From Endozoicomonas sp. ISHI1 (GTDB lineage: Bacteria > Pseudomonadota > Gammaproteobacteria > Pseudomonadales > Endozoicomonadaceae), in assembly GCF_024606225.1 (NCBI RefSeq), contig NZ_JAGRPU010000018.1:55614-119613 (forward strand): 64,000 nt of DNA, written 5' to 3'. Every line of letters begins with the position of its first letter. Position 1 is the stretch's first letter. The translations under genes were made by a program, and so were the position numbers. Below, piece after piece: positions 36,028 to 46,428 of the stretch. The notes below the pieces were generated by a model. That model ran no database searches and was not told the origin of the DNA. It saw nothing but the letters and a program-made list of their open reading frames with translations.

Positions 36028-36101
36028 GTCTACGCCCCCGGGACCATTCTTTGGTACTATGATTGCCTCGTCTGATAGATTAACACTGGCGCATTGATTG
36101 T

Positions 36102-38498
36102 ATGGAACTGACCGGCTCTCAACAGAGGGTAACTGAGCATGTAAATGGACATGCCCTTTGTATAGCAGTAGCCGGTTCAGGTAAGACCACTACCCTGGCC
36201 TTTCTCATTAATGAGTTACTGAACCAGGGTGTTTCCCCTCGACGCATCGTGGTTATGATGTTCAACAAGTCAGCCCAGCTGGACTTTACCGACAAGCTCC
36301 GCAGACGATGCCGACAGTGGCCGGTTCTTCCAAAAGTCCGAACCTATCACTCAACGGGCCTGAGACTTTTGAAGTCGCTCGAAGAGTGGGGGTTGAGATC
36401 GTCCTACAATCATCGCCCCCTGACAGAGAAAGAGATCGAGCTGAAAGTCCGTGAGCTTTTGCTGGCATTAGCACCTGACGTGCTTCAGGACAGGATCAAA
36501 GCAGACAGCGCCCGATACATTGAAGTGGCTGCCGGTTTTATCGATAACGTTAAGGCCAGTTTGGACAAGCCTTCCACAGTCCTGATGCGGGCAGACTATC
36601 CCGATCATTTTCAATTTCTGGTGGAACTTTTTGAAACCTTTGAGCAATGGCGCCACCAGCATCGCAGAATAACCTTTATGGATATGCTGTACGACACAGT
36701 ATGTTTGATAGAAGCCAACCCGGAAATCATCCCCCGCATCACCAACAAAATAGATCGAATTATAGTGGATGAATACCAGGACACTTCAACCTTGCAACAC
36801 AGGTTGACACGCATCATCGCTGGAGACAGAGCCAAAGTGATTGCCGTAGGCGACCCCGATCAAACCATCTATGAATTTGCCGGGGCCAATATTCAGAATA
36901 TTCTCCGGCACTTCGAAGCGGATTATGCCCGCACCGATGCCGTTCACGAGTTGACTCTGCCTCATACCTTTCGCTATGGCCACGAGATCGCCATGGCAGC
37001 CAGCCACCTGATCAGTCGTAACAAAAACAGAAAAGGTGTGATCTGTATTGCTCACCCGGACAACCCGGATTCAAGCATCTCAATCTCACAGGGAGCTGGC
37101 GAAGATACAGAGCGGGTATTGGCAACCATTCAACAGCATATTTCCGGCTCCGGGTCGCAGATAGCTGTGCTTTTAAGAGTCTGGGCACAATCGGTGCCAT
37201 TGGAACTGAGGTTGTTGGCAAGCGGTCTACCCTACCAATGTGAAGGCCCTTACCTGTTTGACCGTCCTGAAATATCAGCCTTGATCGCTGCCCTGAGAAT
37301 AGCCTCTGGTGATTTGCAGCACTTAAACTCTGCCGCTCGATATGAGGTATTGTCTTTGCTGTTTACCCTACCTCATTTGGGCATAAAAGCGGCTCTGGTA
37401 AAGCAACTTTCCGCCAACCTTCAAGAGCACAATCAACTTTGGGGGAAAGAATTGGGCCTTTCAGCCAGCAAAATCGCTGGCATCAATAATTATCAACGCC
37501 AGAAACTGTACGACAGGGCTGAGATATTGCTATCACTGGAAAAAACATCGAATCAGGAATCTGCCACTGCGGTACTGCAACGCTACATTCAACGCACGGA
37601 GCTCAGGGAAAGTCTGCAATCCATGAGCCTCAACGATCAGAGAACGGAAGAGCAATTGCTGGCTATCGATGGTTTTCTCAGTTACCTGAGAAAAATGAAC
37701 CTCACCGTCAGTGACAGCTGTTTGCACCTGGACGAATTGAGATCCAGACAGAATCAACAAACCAGACACTCCGGGCAGCATGCCTATGACCAATCAGAAC
37801 AGATCGTGATCAGTTCCTGCCATCGGGCCAAGGGACTGGAATGGCCCATCGTTCTGATTCCGGGACTGACCCAAAAATACTGGCCGTTCAAAAGAGAGGA
37901 TGAACTGACTCCGGGCAGCAGTGAAGATCTGGAAGCTGAAAGGAGACTACTTTACGTCGCCATGACCAGGGCCAGAGAAAAACTCTATCTTTTTACCGGC
38001 AACGGATCCCTGAACACCAGAGCCAACAGCTGGATGAATAACGACTCACAGCAGATCAGCCTGTTTCTAAAAGAAATGCAGATCCCCCACGTCAAATCCG
38101 TTTGCCAGTCACTCAATCAGACTTCTGAAGATGAACTGGTCAATCAACTCAAAAAAACTGGTCTGACCAGAGCGGCACGTCAATACTTTCAGGCAATAAA
38201 GCCGAATCTGGCAAAACGGCTTGAAACAATTCCTTCACTGGCAGAAAAGCATCGCTCCAAGTCTGCCTCTTCAGTACGCAGTCCGGCCTATCTATCAGCA
38301 CGACAGAACATCTTTCGCAGGGAAGTGCCAGAAAACGCACCTTGGCAGGTGAACCGGAGACTCAGACACAGTATTTTCGGAGAGGGTAAAGTCATTGAAG
38401 TCAATGACACCAACTTTGTCATCCTGTTTGACAGGCAGCATAGTGTAAAAAGATTTGCCCGCAATGAGCAGGTTTTACATCTGTTTGAATTACTTTGA
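36102..38498 (+). CDS. UvrD/Rep-family superfamily 1 DNA helicase
   Basis: 798 residues. Motif I AVAGSGKTTTLAFLI (23-37), motif II DEYQDTS (near 222), motif III GDPDQTIYEFAGA (near 252), motif V HRAKGLEWPIVLIPG (near 574) and motif VI LLYVAMTRAREKLYLFTG (near 616). C-terminal HSIFGEGKVIEVNDTNFVIL (near 755) is like the UvrD/PcrA tail. 3'-5' ATP-dependent helicase, probably repair or replication restart. Divergent enough from UvrD and Rep that no symbol is given. Confidence 0.9.
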   Translation: MELTGSQQRVTEHVNGHALCIAVAGSGKTTTLAFLINELLNQGVSPRRIVVMMFNKSAQLDFTDKLRRRCRQWPVLPKVRTYHSTGLRLLKSLEEWGLRSSYNHRPLTEKEIELKVRELLLALAPDVLQDRIKADSARYIEVAAGFIDNVKASLDKPSTVLMRADYPDHFQFLVELFETFEQWRHQHRRITFMDMLYDTVCLIEANPEIIPRITNKIDRIIVDEYQDTSTLQHRLTRIIAGDRAKVIAVGDPDQTIYEFAGANIQNILRHFEADYARTDAVHELTLPHTFRYGHEIAMAASHLISRNKNRKGVICIAHPDNPDSSISISQGAGEDTERVLATIQQHISGSGSQIAVLLRVWAQSVPLELRLLASGLPYQCEGPYLFDRPEISALIAALRIASGDLQHLNSAARYEVLSLLFTLPHLGIKAALVKQLSANLQEHNQLWGKELGLSASKIAGINNYQRQKLYDRAEILLSLEKTSNQESATAVLQRYIQRTELRESLQSMSLNDQRTEEQLLAIDGFLSYLRKMNLTVSDSCLHLDELRSRQNQQTRHSGQHAYDQSEQIVISSCHRAKGLEWPIVLIPGLTQKYWPFKREDELTPGSSEDLEAERRLLYVAMTRAREKLYLFTGNGSLNTRANSWMNNDSQQISLFLKEMQIPHVKSVCQSLNQTSEDELVNQLKKTGLTRAARQYFQAIKPNLAKRLETIPSLAEKHRSKSASSVRSPAYLSARQNIFRREVPENAPWQVNRRLRHSIFGEGKVIEVNDTNFVILFDRQHSVKRFARNEQVLHLFELL

Positions 38499-38594
38499 AC
38501 GCTCCGCCAACCAACTGATAGAAACCGTAAAGCCGCTTCTGGCTTTCTCTTCAATACTTATCATCCAGGTAATTTTGTGTGTTCTGCCAATGAA

Positions 38595-38623
38595 TGGCGA
38601 AAATACCATCCCTGAACTATACA
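38595..38623 (+). promoter_or_regulatory. Family promoter before P1
   Basis: TGGCGA, 17 bases, TATACA. The spacer ccatccCTGAAC shares its CTGnAC end with the promoters of seven other copies. About 235 bases before the P1 start. Confidence 0.65.
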
Positions 38624-38856
38624 TTATCCCGGAAAATAAAAAGGCCGAAGGACTGTGAATGAATAGCAGGTTCCTGATCATACTTATCAGGTTTTACCAA
38701 CTGGAAAGGTTAGCCAAGGTAGGCCGCTTATAAAGTATTTATCACTCATCAATCTCATACTGGATGCAATCAAAAAAAGAGGCTGCTTCAGGCAGATTAG
38801 GTTTGGCTGTTCATTTGCTTCTGGCAAATCAATTACCCTGATTAAGGACACGAATA

Positions 38857-40068
38857 ATGAAAATATCCGGTAAACCGATAACGATACTCTCATGCTTAAT
38901 ATTTATATGTTCAGTTGCCCATTCAGACATATCGAAAGAACAACAACTTAACTTATTGAGCCACTACAATAATGCATCGTTAGTTGAAGACGGTCTGAAA
39001 CTGGTAGGCATTAGTTCCAGGCTGGCAGTTTCTACCGTGATCAGTTATGGATTCTGGTACGGCATCTGCAAATCAAACGAGCCGCTATCTATCCTTACGG
39101 GTCGGTTTGACCTATCCGATATAGAAAGAAATAATTTACAAGAGGTCAAATCTTCTTTTTGTAATCAACTCGCATCCATTATTACCTCTACTGAGGTTGC
39201 TTTGGCCGGACATGTACGACCCTGGCCTTTTGCTCAGCCGCTTCGATTTGTTGGAACAGGATTCATTGCCTACAGAGCGCACAATAACGACAATCCTTAT
39301 TTTACACCCATAATAACAATGGCTTACTTTACGCACGAGATAGTGGCCAGGACGATAGCCGGAGCCTCTGTCATACAGGCTCTGAGGAATGATGACAGAC
39401 CTGAAATCCATCCTGAAGATTACGCTCACAGTGAATATACTATGTTGAAATCAATCGCTGGCATGATGGTCGGGACAATAGTTCATAACGAGTTTATTGC
39501 CAAGGGCTCTTCTCGAGTAGAAGCCATCTTTGCTTACGTGATATCTGCTTCAGTAACACAGGCTTTAACTTCATTATTCTCTTTACCACCCTCTAATTCA
39601 GGCGATAGTCATGCCTTCGAGCCAGAAAGAACAGCAGCAAACTTAGCCGGAGCCGGAGTCATAGCCGGATCAATAGCCGGAGCCACAGCCGGAGCCATAG
39701 CCGCTGGAACCGCCTTTGACCGACTCTTGTTCATAGCCGCAGTTAGCACTCTGTCTTTATCGCTACCCAAATTTGAATCTTCATCCCAACTTAAAGACAA
39801 AATCAATGCTGGAGCTATGTCCGGGCTCATAGTCGGCGCCGGAGTCATGAAACTTCTGACAATACAAAACTCAAACCTGGACTCAAATCATTTATTAAGA
39901 AACGTTGCTATTACTCTGGCTCCTGCATTGGCTCTCGCTCTGATCAATGGCGTTTCAAACTATGACATCTATGGTTTCTCACTTGAAGAAAGTTTCACCG
40001 AAACAGCCCGTAACCAATGGAAGAAGTTTTATGCTCCTTTGGATTATTTGCGCACCTTGTTTAATTGA
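38857..40068 (+). CDS. Paralogue family protein P1 (unknown function)
   Basis: 403 residues; first of eleven tandem copies. Signal-like N-terminus (MKISGKPITILSCLIFICSV then AHS). Family blocks: LLSHYNNASLVEDGLKLV (34-51), YGFWYGICK (64-72), SFCNQLASIITSTEVALAG (about 100-118), AYFTHEIVARTIAGA (155-169), YTMLKSIAGMMVG, a Gly/Ala-rich core (AGAGVIAGSIAGATAGAIAA, about 262-281), and the invariant C-terminus RNQWKKFYAPLDYLRTLFN. Roughly nine to ten hydrophobic segments suggest a membrane protein. Lacks the PWWQP insertion. No family recognised. Confidence 0.8.
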   Translation: MKISGKPITILSCLIFICSVAHSDISKEQQLNLLSHYNNASLVEDGLKLVGISSRLAVSTVISYGFWYGICKSNEPLSILTGRFDLSDIERNNLQEVKSSFCNQLASIITSTEVALAGHVRPWPFAQPLRFVGTGFIAYRAHNNDNPYFTPIITMAYFTHEIVARTIAGASVIQALRNDDRPEIHPEDYAHSEYTMLKSIAGMMVGTIVHNEFIAKGSSRVEAIFAYVISASVTQALTSLFSLPPSNSGDSHAFEPERTAANLAGAGVIAGSIAGATAGAIAAGTAFDRLLFIAAVSTLSLSLPKFESSSQLKDKINAGAMSGLIVGAGVMKLLTIQNSNLDSNHLLRNVAITLAPALALALINGVSNYDIYGFSLEESFTETARNQWKKFYAPLDYLRTLFN

Positions 40069-40136
40069 CAGATAGTTGTTTTGAAAGCTTGGCGAAACGG
40101 TTGGATGACATTCAATCTGGACTGACTTTTCTCTTC

Positions 40137-40157
40137 GCCCGGGCCTCTTGCCCGGGC
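40137..40157 (+). terminator. GC hairpin after P1
   Basis: gcccgggc/gcccgggc arms around ctctt, about 70 bases after P1. Only a weak T tract follows, so termination is possible but not sure. Confidence 0.4.
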
Positions 40158-40277
40158 GATTTAACAAAAGCCCCCTTCCGACTTTTATGACCGTCTACGT
40201 CCAAAAACACCTTTGATCGTTCCAGACAAAAATTGCTCCTGACTCATATAGCACGACAGTTAACGCCTGCCAATGAA

Positions 40278-40306
40278 TGGCGAAAATACCGTAGCTGAAC
40301 TATATA
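40278..40306 (+). promoter_or_regulatory. Family promoter before P2
   Basis: TGGCGA, 17 bases ending CTGAAC, TATATA. 150 bases before the P2 start. Confidence 0.65.
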
Positions 40307-40454
40307 GTTTCTTGCCAGCAGTGTGGGTCAAATGACTAGAGCAGCATGAGAGTTCCTGTTTGTGCTGATCAGGTGAAGCCGTCTACTCCCACGGGAGTGT
40401 ATTCACGCTTCATTTACTCATTAAAAGCCAGTATCCGGTTTAAGGATATAAATA

Positions 40455-41654
40455 ATGAAAATACACGGTAAATTGTTACCGCTGTTCTCGTGCTTGGTAT
40501 TTATAGGTTCATTGGCACATTCAGGCGCATCAAAGGAAGAAAAATATTACTTGTTGGGTCACTTCAATAATGCATCGTTAGTTGAAGAAAGTCTGCAACT
40601 GGCAAGCAGTGGTTCCGAGCTGACAGTTTCCACCGTGATCAGTTATGGATTCTGGTACGGCATCTGCCAATCAGCCGGGCTGGTATCTACCCTTACGAGT
40701 CGCCCTGCCCCCCCCGATACAGAGGAAAGTGAGTTACAAGAGTTCAAATCTTTTTTCTGCAATCAACTCACAGCCGTCATTACCTCCACCGAGGTCGCTT
40801 TGGCCGGGCACGCATGGCCCTGCCCCTTTGTGCAGCCGCTGCGATTTGTTGGAACGGTATTCATTGCCTATAAAACGTACACTCATTACGATCCTTATTT
40901 CACCCCTGTTTTGACCATGGCTTACTTTACTCATGAGGTAATCGCAAGAACGATAGCCGGAGCCTATACGATAAAAGCTTTAAGGTATCACGGACGTATA
41001 ATCGAACCTAAAGATTATGCCAATAGTGAATATATCATGTTGAAATCTATCGCTGGCATGATGATCGGGGCAATAGCTTATAACAAGTTGCTCGCCGGAG
41101 GCTCTACTTATACAGAAGCGTTTTTTGGTTACCTGATATCTGCCGCAGTGACAAGGACTCTAACGGCACTATTCTTTCTACCAGCATCTGATTCAGGCGC
41201 TGATCATGCAGTTGGAGCAGATAGCTTAGCGGGAGCCGGAGTCATATCTGGATCAATAGCCGGAGTCATAGCCGGAGCGATAGCTGTTGGAACCCCCCTT
41301 AACGAACCATTTATGCCAATGGCCGCACTTGGCACATTGGTTGTCTCTCTAAAAGAGTTTGAATCTTCATCCGAAATTAATAACAAGATCAATACTGGAG
41401 CTATAGCCGGACTTGCAGTAGGAGCCGGAGTCATAAAACTTCTGGCACTACAAAGCTCAATCCTGGGCTCAAGCCATTTATTAAGAAATGTCGCTATTAC
41501 CTTGCCTCTTGCATTGACTATCGCTCAGATCAATGGCGTTGCAAACAATGCTGTTTATGGTTTTTCACTTGCAGAAAGTTTCACCAAAACAGCCCGTAAC
41601 CAATGGAAGAAGTTTTATGCTCCTTTGGATTATTTACACAGCTTGTTTAATTGA
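40455..41654 (+). CDS. Paralogue family protein P2
   Basis: 399 residues. Nearly identical to P4 in residues 27-200 or so and in 3' flank, so the pair is a recent copy. Start region diverges (SKEEKYYLLGHFNNASLVEE in place of QFNLLSHYNNASLVED). Short subfamily without PWWQP (PCPFVQPLRF). Core AGAGVISGSIAGVIAGAIAV. Ribosome site aaggat before the ATG, as in most copies. Confidence 0.8.
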   Translation: MKIHGKLLPLFSCLVFIGSLAHSGASKEEKYYLLGHFNNASLVEESLQLASSGSELTVSTVISYGFWYGICQSAGLVSTLTSRPAPPDTEESELQEFKSFFCNQLTAVITSTEVALAGHAWPCPFVQPLRFVGTVFIAYKTYTHYDPYFTPVLTMAYFTHEVIARTIAGAYTIKALRYHGRIIEPKDYANSEYIMLKSIAGMMIGAIAYNKLLAGGSTYTEAFFGYLISAAVTRTLTALFFLPASDSGADHAVGADSLAGAGVISGSIAGVIAGAIAVGTPLNEPFMPMAALGTLVVSLKEFESSSEINNKINTGAIAGLAVGAGVIKLLALQSSILGSSHLLRNVAITLPLALTIAQINGVANNAVYGFSLAESFTKTARNQWKKFYAPLDYLHSLFN

Positions 41655-41699
41655 AACACTGAACTAAAAGGTCTTTTGCCAGAAGTAAGTGGCAATTAG

Positions 41700-41866
41700 C
41701 TAGCAGCCTGTCGGACTTAAGGCTGTCCTACTGCGGTTGCAATAAATTGGTCTAGAAATTCCTGCTTCTTCGTCAAATAGCTCGCTATTCTCCTCAGAAG
41801 CAGAAATTTTTATCCTCAATTTCTTGCAATCCTCGCTACGGACGCTTAAGTCCGACAGGCTGCTAG
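41700..41866. mobile_element. MITE-like element between P2 and P3
   Basis: Ends are perfect inverted repeats: CAGCCTGTCGGACTTAAG (41704-41721) and its complement (41845-41862), flanked by CTAG on both sides as target duplication. Inside, gaagcagaaattt pairs with aaattcctgcttc, so the whole 159-base unit folds into one hairpin. The matching P4-P5 spacer lacks it, which proves insertion. No coding capacity. Confidence 0.85.
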
Positions 41867-41978
41867 GGCATGACAGTTCCTGTGTGTGCTGATCAGGTAA
41901 AACAGTTTATTCTTGGTATGGGCATATTCACTCGTCATCTGCTCAAAAAAACCAGCACACAAATTAAAGATATCAATA

Positions 41979-43184
41979 ATGAATGTATCCGGTAAATTAA
42001 TACCACTGTTCTTGTGCTGGTTATTTATAAGTTCATTGACTTACTCAGGCGTATCGAAAGAAGAACAATTTAACTTATTGAGCCACCACAATAATACATC
42101 ATTAATTGAAGACGGTCTGAAACTGGTCGGTGGTAGTTCCGGGCTGGCAGTTTCTACCCTGATCAGTTACGGATTCTGGTACAGCATCTGCAAATCAACC
42201 GAGTGGGTATCTACCCATACGATTCGGTTTAGTCTGTCTGGTACAGAGCAAAATGAGTTACAAAAAGTCAATTCTTCTTTTTATAATCAACTCGCAGCCC
42301 TTATCACCTCCACTGAGATTGCTTTGGCCGGACACTTATCACTCTGGCCTCCGGATCAGCCCTGGTGGCAGCCTCTGAGATTTGTAAGAACAGGACTCGT
42401 TGTTTATAACACATACACTACTGACGACCCTCATTTTATACCCTTAATAGCTATGACTTACTTTACACGTGAGACAGTGGCAAGAACGGTAGCCGGAGCC
42501 TGTACCGTAGAGACTTTGAGGCATCGTGCCAGACGTTCAATCCAACCTGAAGATTATACCTACAGTGAATATGCCATGGTGAAATCAGTCGCTGGCCTTA
42601 TGGTCGCGACCATCGTTTATGACAAGTGGGTCACCAAAGGCTCTTCACATATAGAAGCAATCTTTCCTTATCTGGTGCTTGCTTCATTGGCAGAAACAAT
42701 ATTAGCAACGGGCTCTTTTTCAGTCTTTAATTCGGGCAATAGTAGTACAGTCAATGTAGAAGCAGAAGCCTTAGCCGAATCAATAGCCGGAGCCACAGTT
42801 GGAGTCACGGGAACCCTATCTTCTGAGGACTTAAACCTGTTCCTTTTCGCAGCCGCATTCAGGACTCTGGTACTCTCCCTACCTGCAGTTGAATCGTTAT
42901 CCGGAGTTGAAGACACTGTTCTGACTGGTGTAATGGCCGGACTCGCAATCGGAGCCGGAGTCATGGATCTTATGTTAATAAACAAACCAGAACCGGACTC
43001 AAACCATTTATTGAGCAACGTCGCTATAATCTTGATTCATGCATTCACCCTTGCTCTGATTAATGGCTTTTCAATCAATGCTCTATATGGCGTATCGCTG
43101 GAAGAAAGTTTTTTCGAAACAGCCCGCAACCAATGGAAGAAGTTTTATGCTCCTTTGGATTACTTGTACACCTTATTTAATTAA
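41979..43184 (+). CDS. Paralogue family protein P3
   Basis: 401 residues from the ATG at 41979, aligned with the starts of the other copies; an upstream in-frame ATG at 41913 is rejected. From SKEEQFNLL to the end it is almost identical to P7, but its signal region (MNVSGKLIPLFLCWLFISSL) and upstream DNA match P5, so it is a mosaic. The second family Cys is lost (SFYNQLA). Long subfamily (PWWQP present). Confidence 0.8.
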   Translation: MNVSGKLIPLFLCWLFISSLTYSGVSKEEQFNLLSHHNNTSLIEDGLKLVGGSSGLAVSTLISYGFWYSICKSTEWVSTHTIRFSLSGTEQNELQKVNSSFYNQLAALITSTEIALAGHLSLWPPDQPWWQPLRFVRTGLVVYNTYTTDDPHFIPLIAMTYFTRETVARTVAGACTVETLRHRARRSIQPEDYTYSEYAMVKSVAGLMVATIVYDKWVTKGSSHIEAIFPYLVLASLAETILATGSFSVFNSGNSSTVNVEAEALAESIAGATVGVTGTLSSEDLNLFLFAAAFRTLVLSLPAVESLSGVEDTVLTGVMAGLAIGAGVMDLMLINKPEPDSNHLLSNVAIILIHAFTLALINGFSINALYGVSLEESFFETARNQWKKFYAPLDYLYTLFN

Positions 43185-43250
43185 CAATGATTGAGATGCG
43201 AGCGACGGTTAACCAGATTAGATTTCATCTTATAAATCGCCAAACAATGA

Positions 43251-43279
43251 TGGCGAAAATCCCATTCCTGCACTATAAA
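43251..43279 (+). promoter_or_regulatory. Family promoter before P4
   Basis: TGGCGA (43251), 17 bases ending CTGCAC, TATAAA (43274). Best consensus example of the family promoter; 160 bases before the start. Confidence 0.7.
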
Positions 43280-43438
43280 CTCTCGTGGAAACAACAAAAT
43301 CCTAAGTACTGGTGACAGTCTCCTGCGTGTGCCTACCATGTTTTCACAACCAAAACAAATGGGTTAATAGTGGTACGGGAAGACTCGGTTTGTCGTTTTC
43401 CAATAAGAAATCAGTTACTCCAGTTAAGGATATGAATA

Positions 43439-44668
43439 ATGAAAACATCCGGTAAACTAATACCGATCTTCTCATGCTTGTTCTTTATCTGTTCGGTCGC
43501 TCATTCAGGCGCATCAAAGGAAGAAAAATATTACTTGTTGGGTCACTTCAATAATGCATCGTTAGTTGAAGAAAGTCTGCAACTGGTGAGCAGCAGTTCC
43601 GAGCTGGCAGCTTCCACCGTGGTCAGTTACGGATTCTGGTACGGCATCTGCCAATCAGCCGGGCTGGTATCTACCCTTACGAGTCGCCCTGACCCTCCTG
43701 GTACAGAGGAAAGTGAGTTACAAGAGTTCAAAGCTTTTTTCTGTAATCAACTCGCAGCGGTCATTACCTCCACCGAGGTCGCTTTGGCCGGGCACGCATG
43801 GCCCTGCCCCTTTGTGCAGCCGCTTCGATTTGTTGGAACGGTATTCATTGCCTATAAAACGTACACTCATTACGATCCTTATTTTACACCTGTATTGACC
43901 ATGGCTTATTTTACTCATGAGATAATCGCAAGAACAGTAGCCGGAGCCTATACCATAAAGGCTTTAAGGAATCATGGACGTATAATCCAACCTAAAGATT
44001 ATGCCAATAGTGAATATATCATGTTGAAATCTATCGCTGGCATGATGGTCGGGGCAACAGTTTATAACACGTCGGCCTTGAGAGGCGTTACTATTGTAGA
44101 AGCAGTCTTTGCATACCATGTATCTGCTACAGTGGCAGGGACCTTAATAGCACTATTCATTCAACCAGCATCCAATTCAAGTGCTGATCATGCATTTGGA
44201 GCAGATAGCTTAGTCGGAGCTGGAGTCTTAGCGGGATCAATCGCCGGAGCTGGAGTCTTAGCGGGATCAATTGCCGGAGCCACAGCCGGAGCGATAGCTG
44301 TTGGAACCCCTCTTAATAACCTATTCATGCCCATGGCCGCACTTGGCACTTTGGTTGCCTCTATAAATGAATTTGAATTTTCATCCGAAATTAATCACAA
44401 AATCAATGCTGGAGCTATAGCCGGACTTGCAGCAGGAGTCGGAGTCATGAAACTTCTGGCACTACAAAGCTCAATCCTGGACTCAGACCATTTATTAAGA
44501 AACATCCCTATCAACTTGGCTATTGCATGGACTATCACTGAGATCAATGGCGTTGCAAACAATGCTGTTTATGGTTTTTCACTTGCAGAAAGTTTCACCA
44601 AAACAGCCCGTAACCAATGGAAGAAGTTTTATGCTCCTTTGGATTATTTACACAGCTTGTTTAATTGA
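43439..44668 (+). CDS. Paralogue family protein P4
   Basis: 409 residues. Close twin of P2. Its Gly/Ala core holds a perfect 10-residue tandem duplication (AGAGVLAGSI twice), which accounts for its extra length over P2 (399 aa). C-terminal block NQWKKFYAPLDYLHSLFN as in P2. Both conserved Cys kept. Confidence 0.8.
   Translation: MKTSGKLIPIFSCLFFICSVAHSGASKEEKYYLLGHFNNASLVEESLQLVSSSSELAASTVVSYGFWYGICQSAGLVSTLTSRPDPPGTEESELQEFKAFFCNQLAAVITSTEVALAGHAWPCPFVQPLRFVGTVFIAYKTYTHYDPYFTPVLTMAYFTHEIIARTVAGAYTIKALRNHGRIIQPKDYANSEYIMLKSIAGMMVGATVYNTSALRGVTIVEAVFAYHVSATVAGTLIALFIQPASNSSADHAFGADSLVGAGVLAGSIAGAGVLAGSIAGATAGAIAVGTPLNNLFMPMAALGTLVASINEFEFSSEINHKINAGAIAGLAAGVGVMKLLALQSSILDSDHLLRNIPINLAIAWTITEINGVANNAVYGFSLAESFTKTARNQWKKFYAPLDYLHSLFN
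44218..44277 (+). repeat. 30-base in-frame tandem duplication in P4
   Basis: Two copies of a 30-base unit beginning GGAGCTGGAGTCTTAGCGGG, differing only at one base (atcgcc/attgcc). It lengthens the Gly/Ala core by ten residues. Confidence 0.85.
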
Positions 44669-44830
44669 AATACTGAACTAAAAGGTCTTTTGCCAGAAGT
44701 AAGGGGCAATTAGCTGGAGCATGACAGTTCCTGTTTGTGCTGATCAGGTAAAATAATTTATTCTCGGTATGGGAATACTCACTCGTCATCTGCTCAAAAA
44801 AAACCAGCACACAAATTAAAGATATCAATA

Positions 44831-46054
44831 ATGAATGTAACCGGTCTATTAATACCACTGTTCTTGTGCTGGTTATTTATAAGTTCATTGGCTTACTCAG
44901 GCGTATCGAAAGAAGAACAATTTAACTTATTGAGCCACCACAATAATGCATCACTGGTTGAAGATAGTCTGAAACTGGTCAGCAGGAGCTCGGGGCTGGC
45001 GGTTTCCACTGTGGTCCATTATGGAGTCTGGTACAGTATCTGCAAATCAACCAAGTTGTTGTCTGACCTTGCGAGACGGTTTAGCTCTATCAACACAGAG
45101 AAAAACAACTTGCAAGAGGTCAAATCATCTTTTTGTAATCAATTGGCAGCCGTTCTGACCTCCACTGAGGTTGCTTTGGCCGGAAAGGTTTCACCCTGGC
45201 CCCTTGAGCGGCTCTGGTGGCTACCGCTGCGATTTGCAGGAACAGGATTTGCTGGTTACAGAGCATACACTACTCAGGATCCTTATTTTATACCCATAAT
45301 GACAATGGCTTACTTTACCCATGAGGTTGTGGCAAGAACCGCAGCCGCTGCTGACACCGTGCAGGCTCTGAAGCATCACGATAGACGCTCAATCCAACCT
45401 GAAGATTTTGTCTTCAGTGAATACGCTCTGTTGAAATCAATGGCTGGCTTGATGATCGGGACAATAGTTTATGAAAAGTTGGTCAGCAAAGGCTTTTCAC
45501 CTGTTGAAGCAAGCTTCGTATATCTCCTTTCTGCTTCATTGTCAAAGTCAATATTAGCAATAGGCTATTTATCAGCATCTAATTCAGAAAGTGCTCATGC
45601 CTCAGAGGTAGAAGCAGGAGCAGAAATCTTAGCCGGAGCCTTAGCCGGATCATTAGCTGTAGCTACAGACGGAGCCATCGGAGTCGTAGCGGCCTGGAGC
45701 TTAAACCCAGTCTTGTTCATAGCCGCAGTTGGCACTCTGGCCTTCTCTCTACCTGAGGTTGAATCCATATACAGAGTTAAAGACAAAGTCCTGTCCGGAG
45801 CTCAGACTGGAGTCGGAGTCGGAATTGGAGTCATGGTAATTTTGATAAAACAAAACTCATACCTGGACTCAAACCGTTTATTGAGAAACGTCGCCATTAC
45901 CCTGACTCCTGCATTGGCTTTGGCTCTGATCAATGGCCTTTCAAACAATGCTGTTTGTGGTGTCGCACTTGAAGAAAGTTTCACCGAAACAGCCCGTATC
46001 CAATGGCAGAAGTTTTATGCTCCTTTGGATTATTTGTACACCTTGTTTAATTGA
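44831..46054 (+). CDS. Paralogue family protein P5
   Basis: 407 residues. Upstream DNA and signal region match P3; the body is distinct from P3 (for example LLSDLARRFSSINTEKNNLQ). Long subfamily (RLWWLPLRF). The Gly/Ala core is ILAGALAGSLAVATDGAIGV. C-terminus IQWQKFYAPLDYLYTLFN. The spacer to P4 is 162 bases and lacks the TGGCGA half of the promoter, so P4-P5 may be cotranscribed. Confidence 0.8.
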   Translation: MNVTGLLIPLFLCWLFISSLAYSGVSKEEQFNLLSHHNNASLVEDSLKLVSRSSGLAVSTVVHYGVWYSICKSTKLLSDLARRFSSINTEKNNLQEVKSSFCNQLAAVLTSTEVALAGKVSPWPLERLWWLPLRFAGTGFAGYRAYTTQDPYFIPIMTMAYFTHEVVARTAAAADTVQALKHHDRRSIQPEDFVFSEYALLKSMAGLMIGTIVYEKLVSKGFSPVEASFVYLLSASLSKSILAIGYLSASNSESAHASEVEAGAEILAGALAGSLAVATDGAIGVVAAWSLNPVLFIAAVGTLAFSLPEVESIYRVKDKVLSGAQTGVGVGIGVMVILIKQNSYLDSNRLLRNVAITLTPALALALINGLSNNAVCGVALEESFTETARIQWQKFYAPLDYLYTLFN

Positions 46055-46249
46055 CAAATAGTTGCTTTGAACGCTTCGCGAAGGATCTGAATGACTTAAA
46101 TGTCAGCTGACGTTTCTCTTTGTTAGAATAACTTGACAAAATCATCCCACCGACTTTTATATCGGCCTGTTTCCAAAAACACCTTTGATCGTTCGAGGCG
46201 AAACTTGCTCCTGATTCGGACAGCACAATAGTCAACACCTTCCAATAAG

Positions 46250-46278
46250 TGGCTTAAACTTCATAGCTGAACTATAAA
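46250..46278 (+). promoter_or_regulatory. Family promoter before P6 (weaker)
   Basis: TGGCTT, 17 bases ending CTGAAC, TATAAA. The -35 side is the most diverged of the eight. 150 bases before the start. Confidence 0.55.
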
Positions 46279-46428
46279 GTCTTTTATCAACAGTAAAGGG
46301 GCAAATGGCAGGGACACTATGAAAGTGCTTGCGTATGCTGATCAGTTGAAACAGTTTACTCCCGACAGGTGAAAATTCGTTGATCATTTTCTCAGATAAA
46401 ATCAGTATCCGAATTTAGGATATAAATA

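Noticed and set aside
41913..41978. Upstream start for P3
   Set aside because: The alignment of all copies and the ribosome-site position favour the ATG at 41979; the extension has no counterpart.
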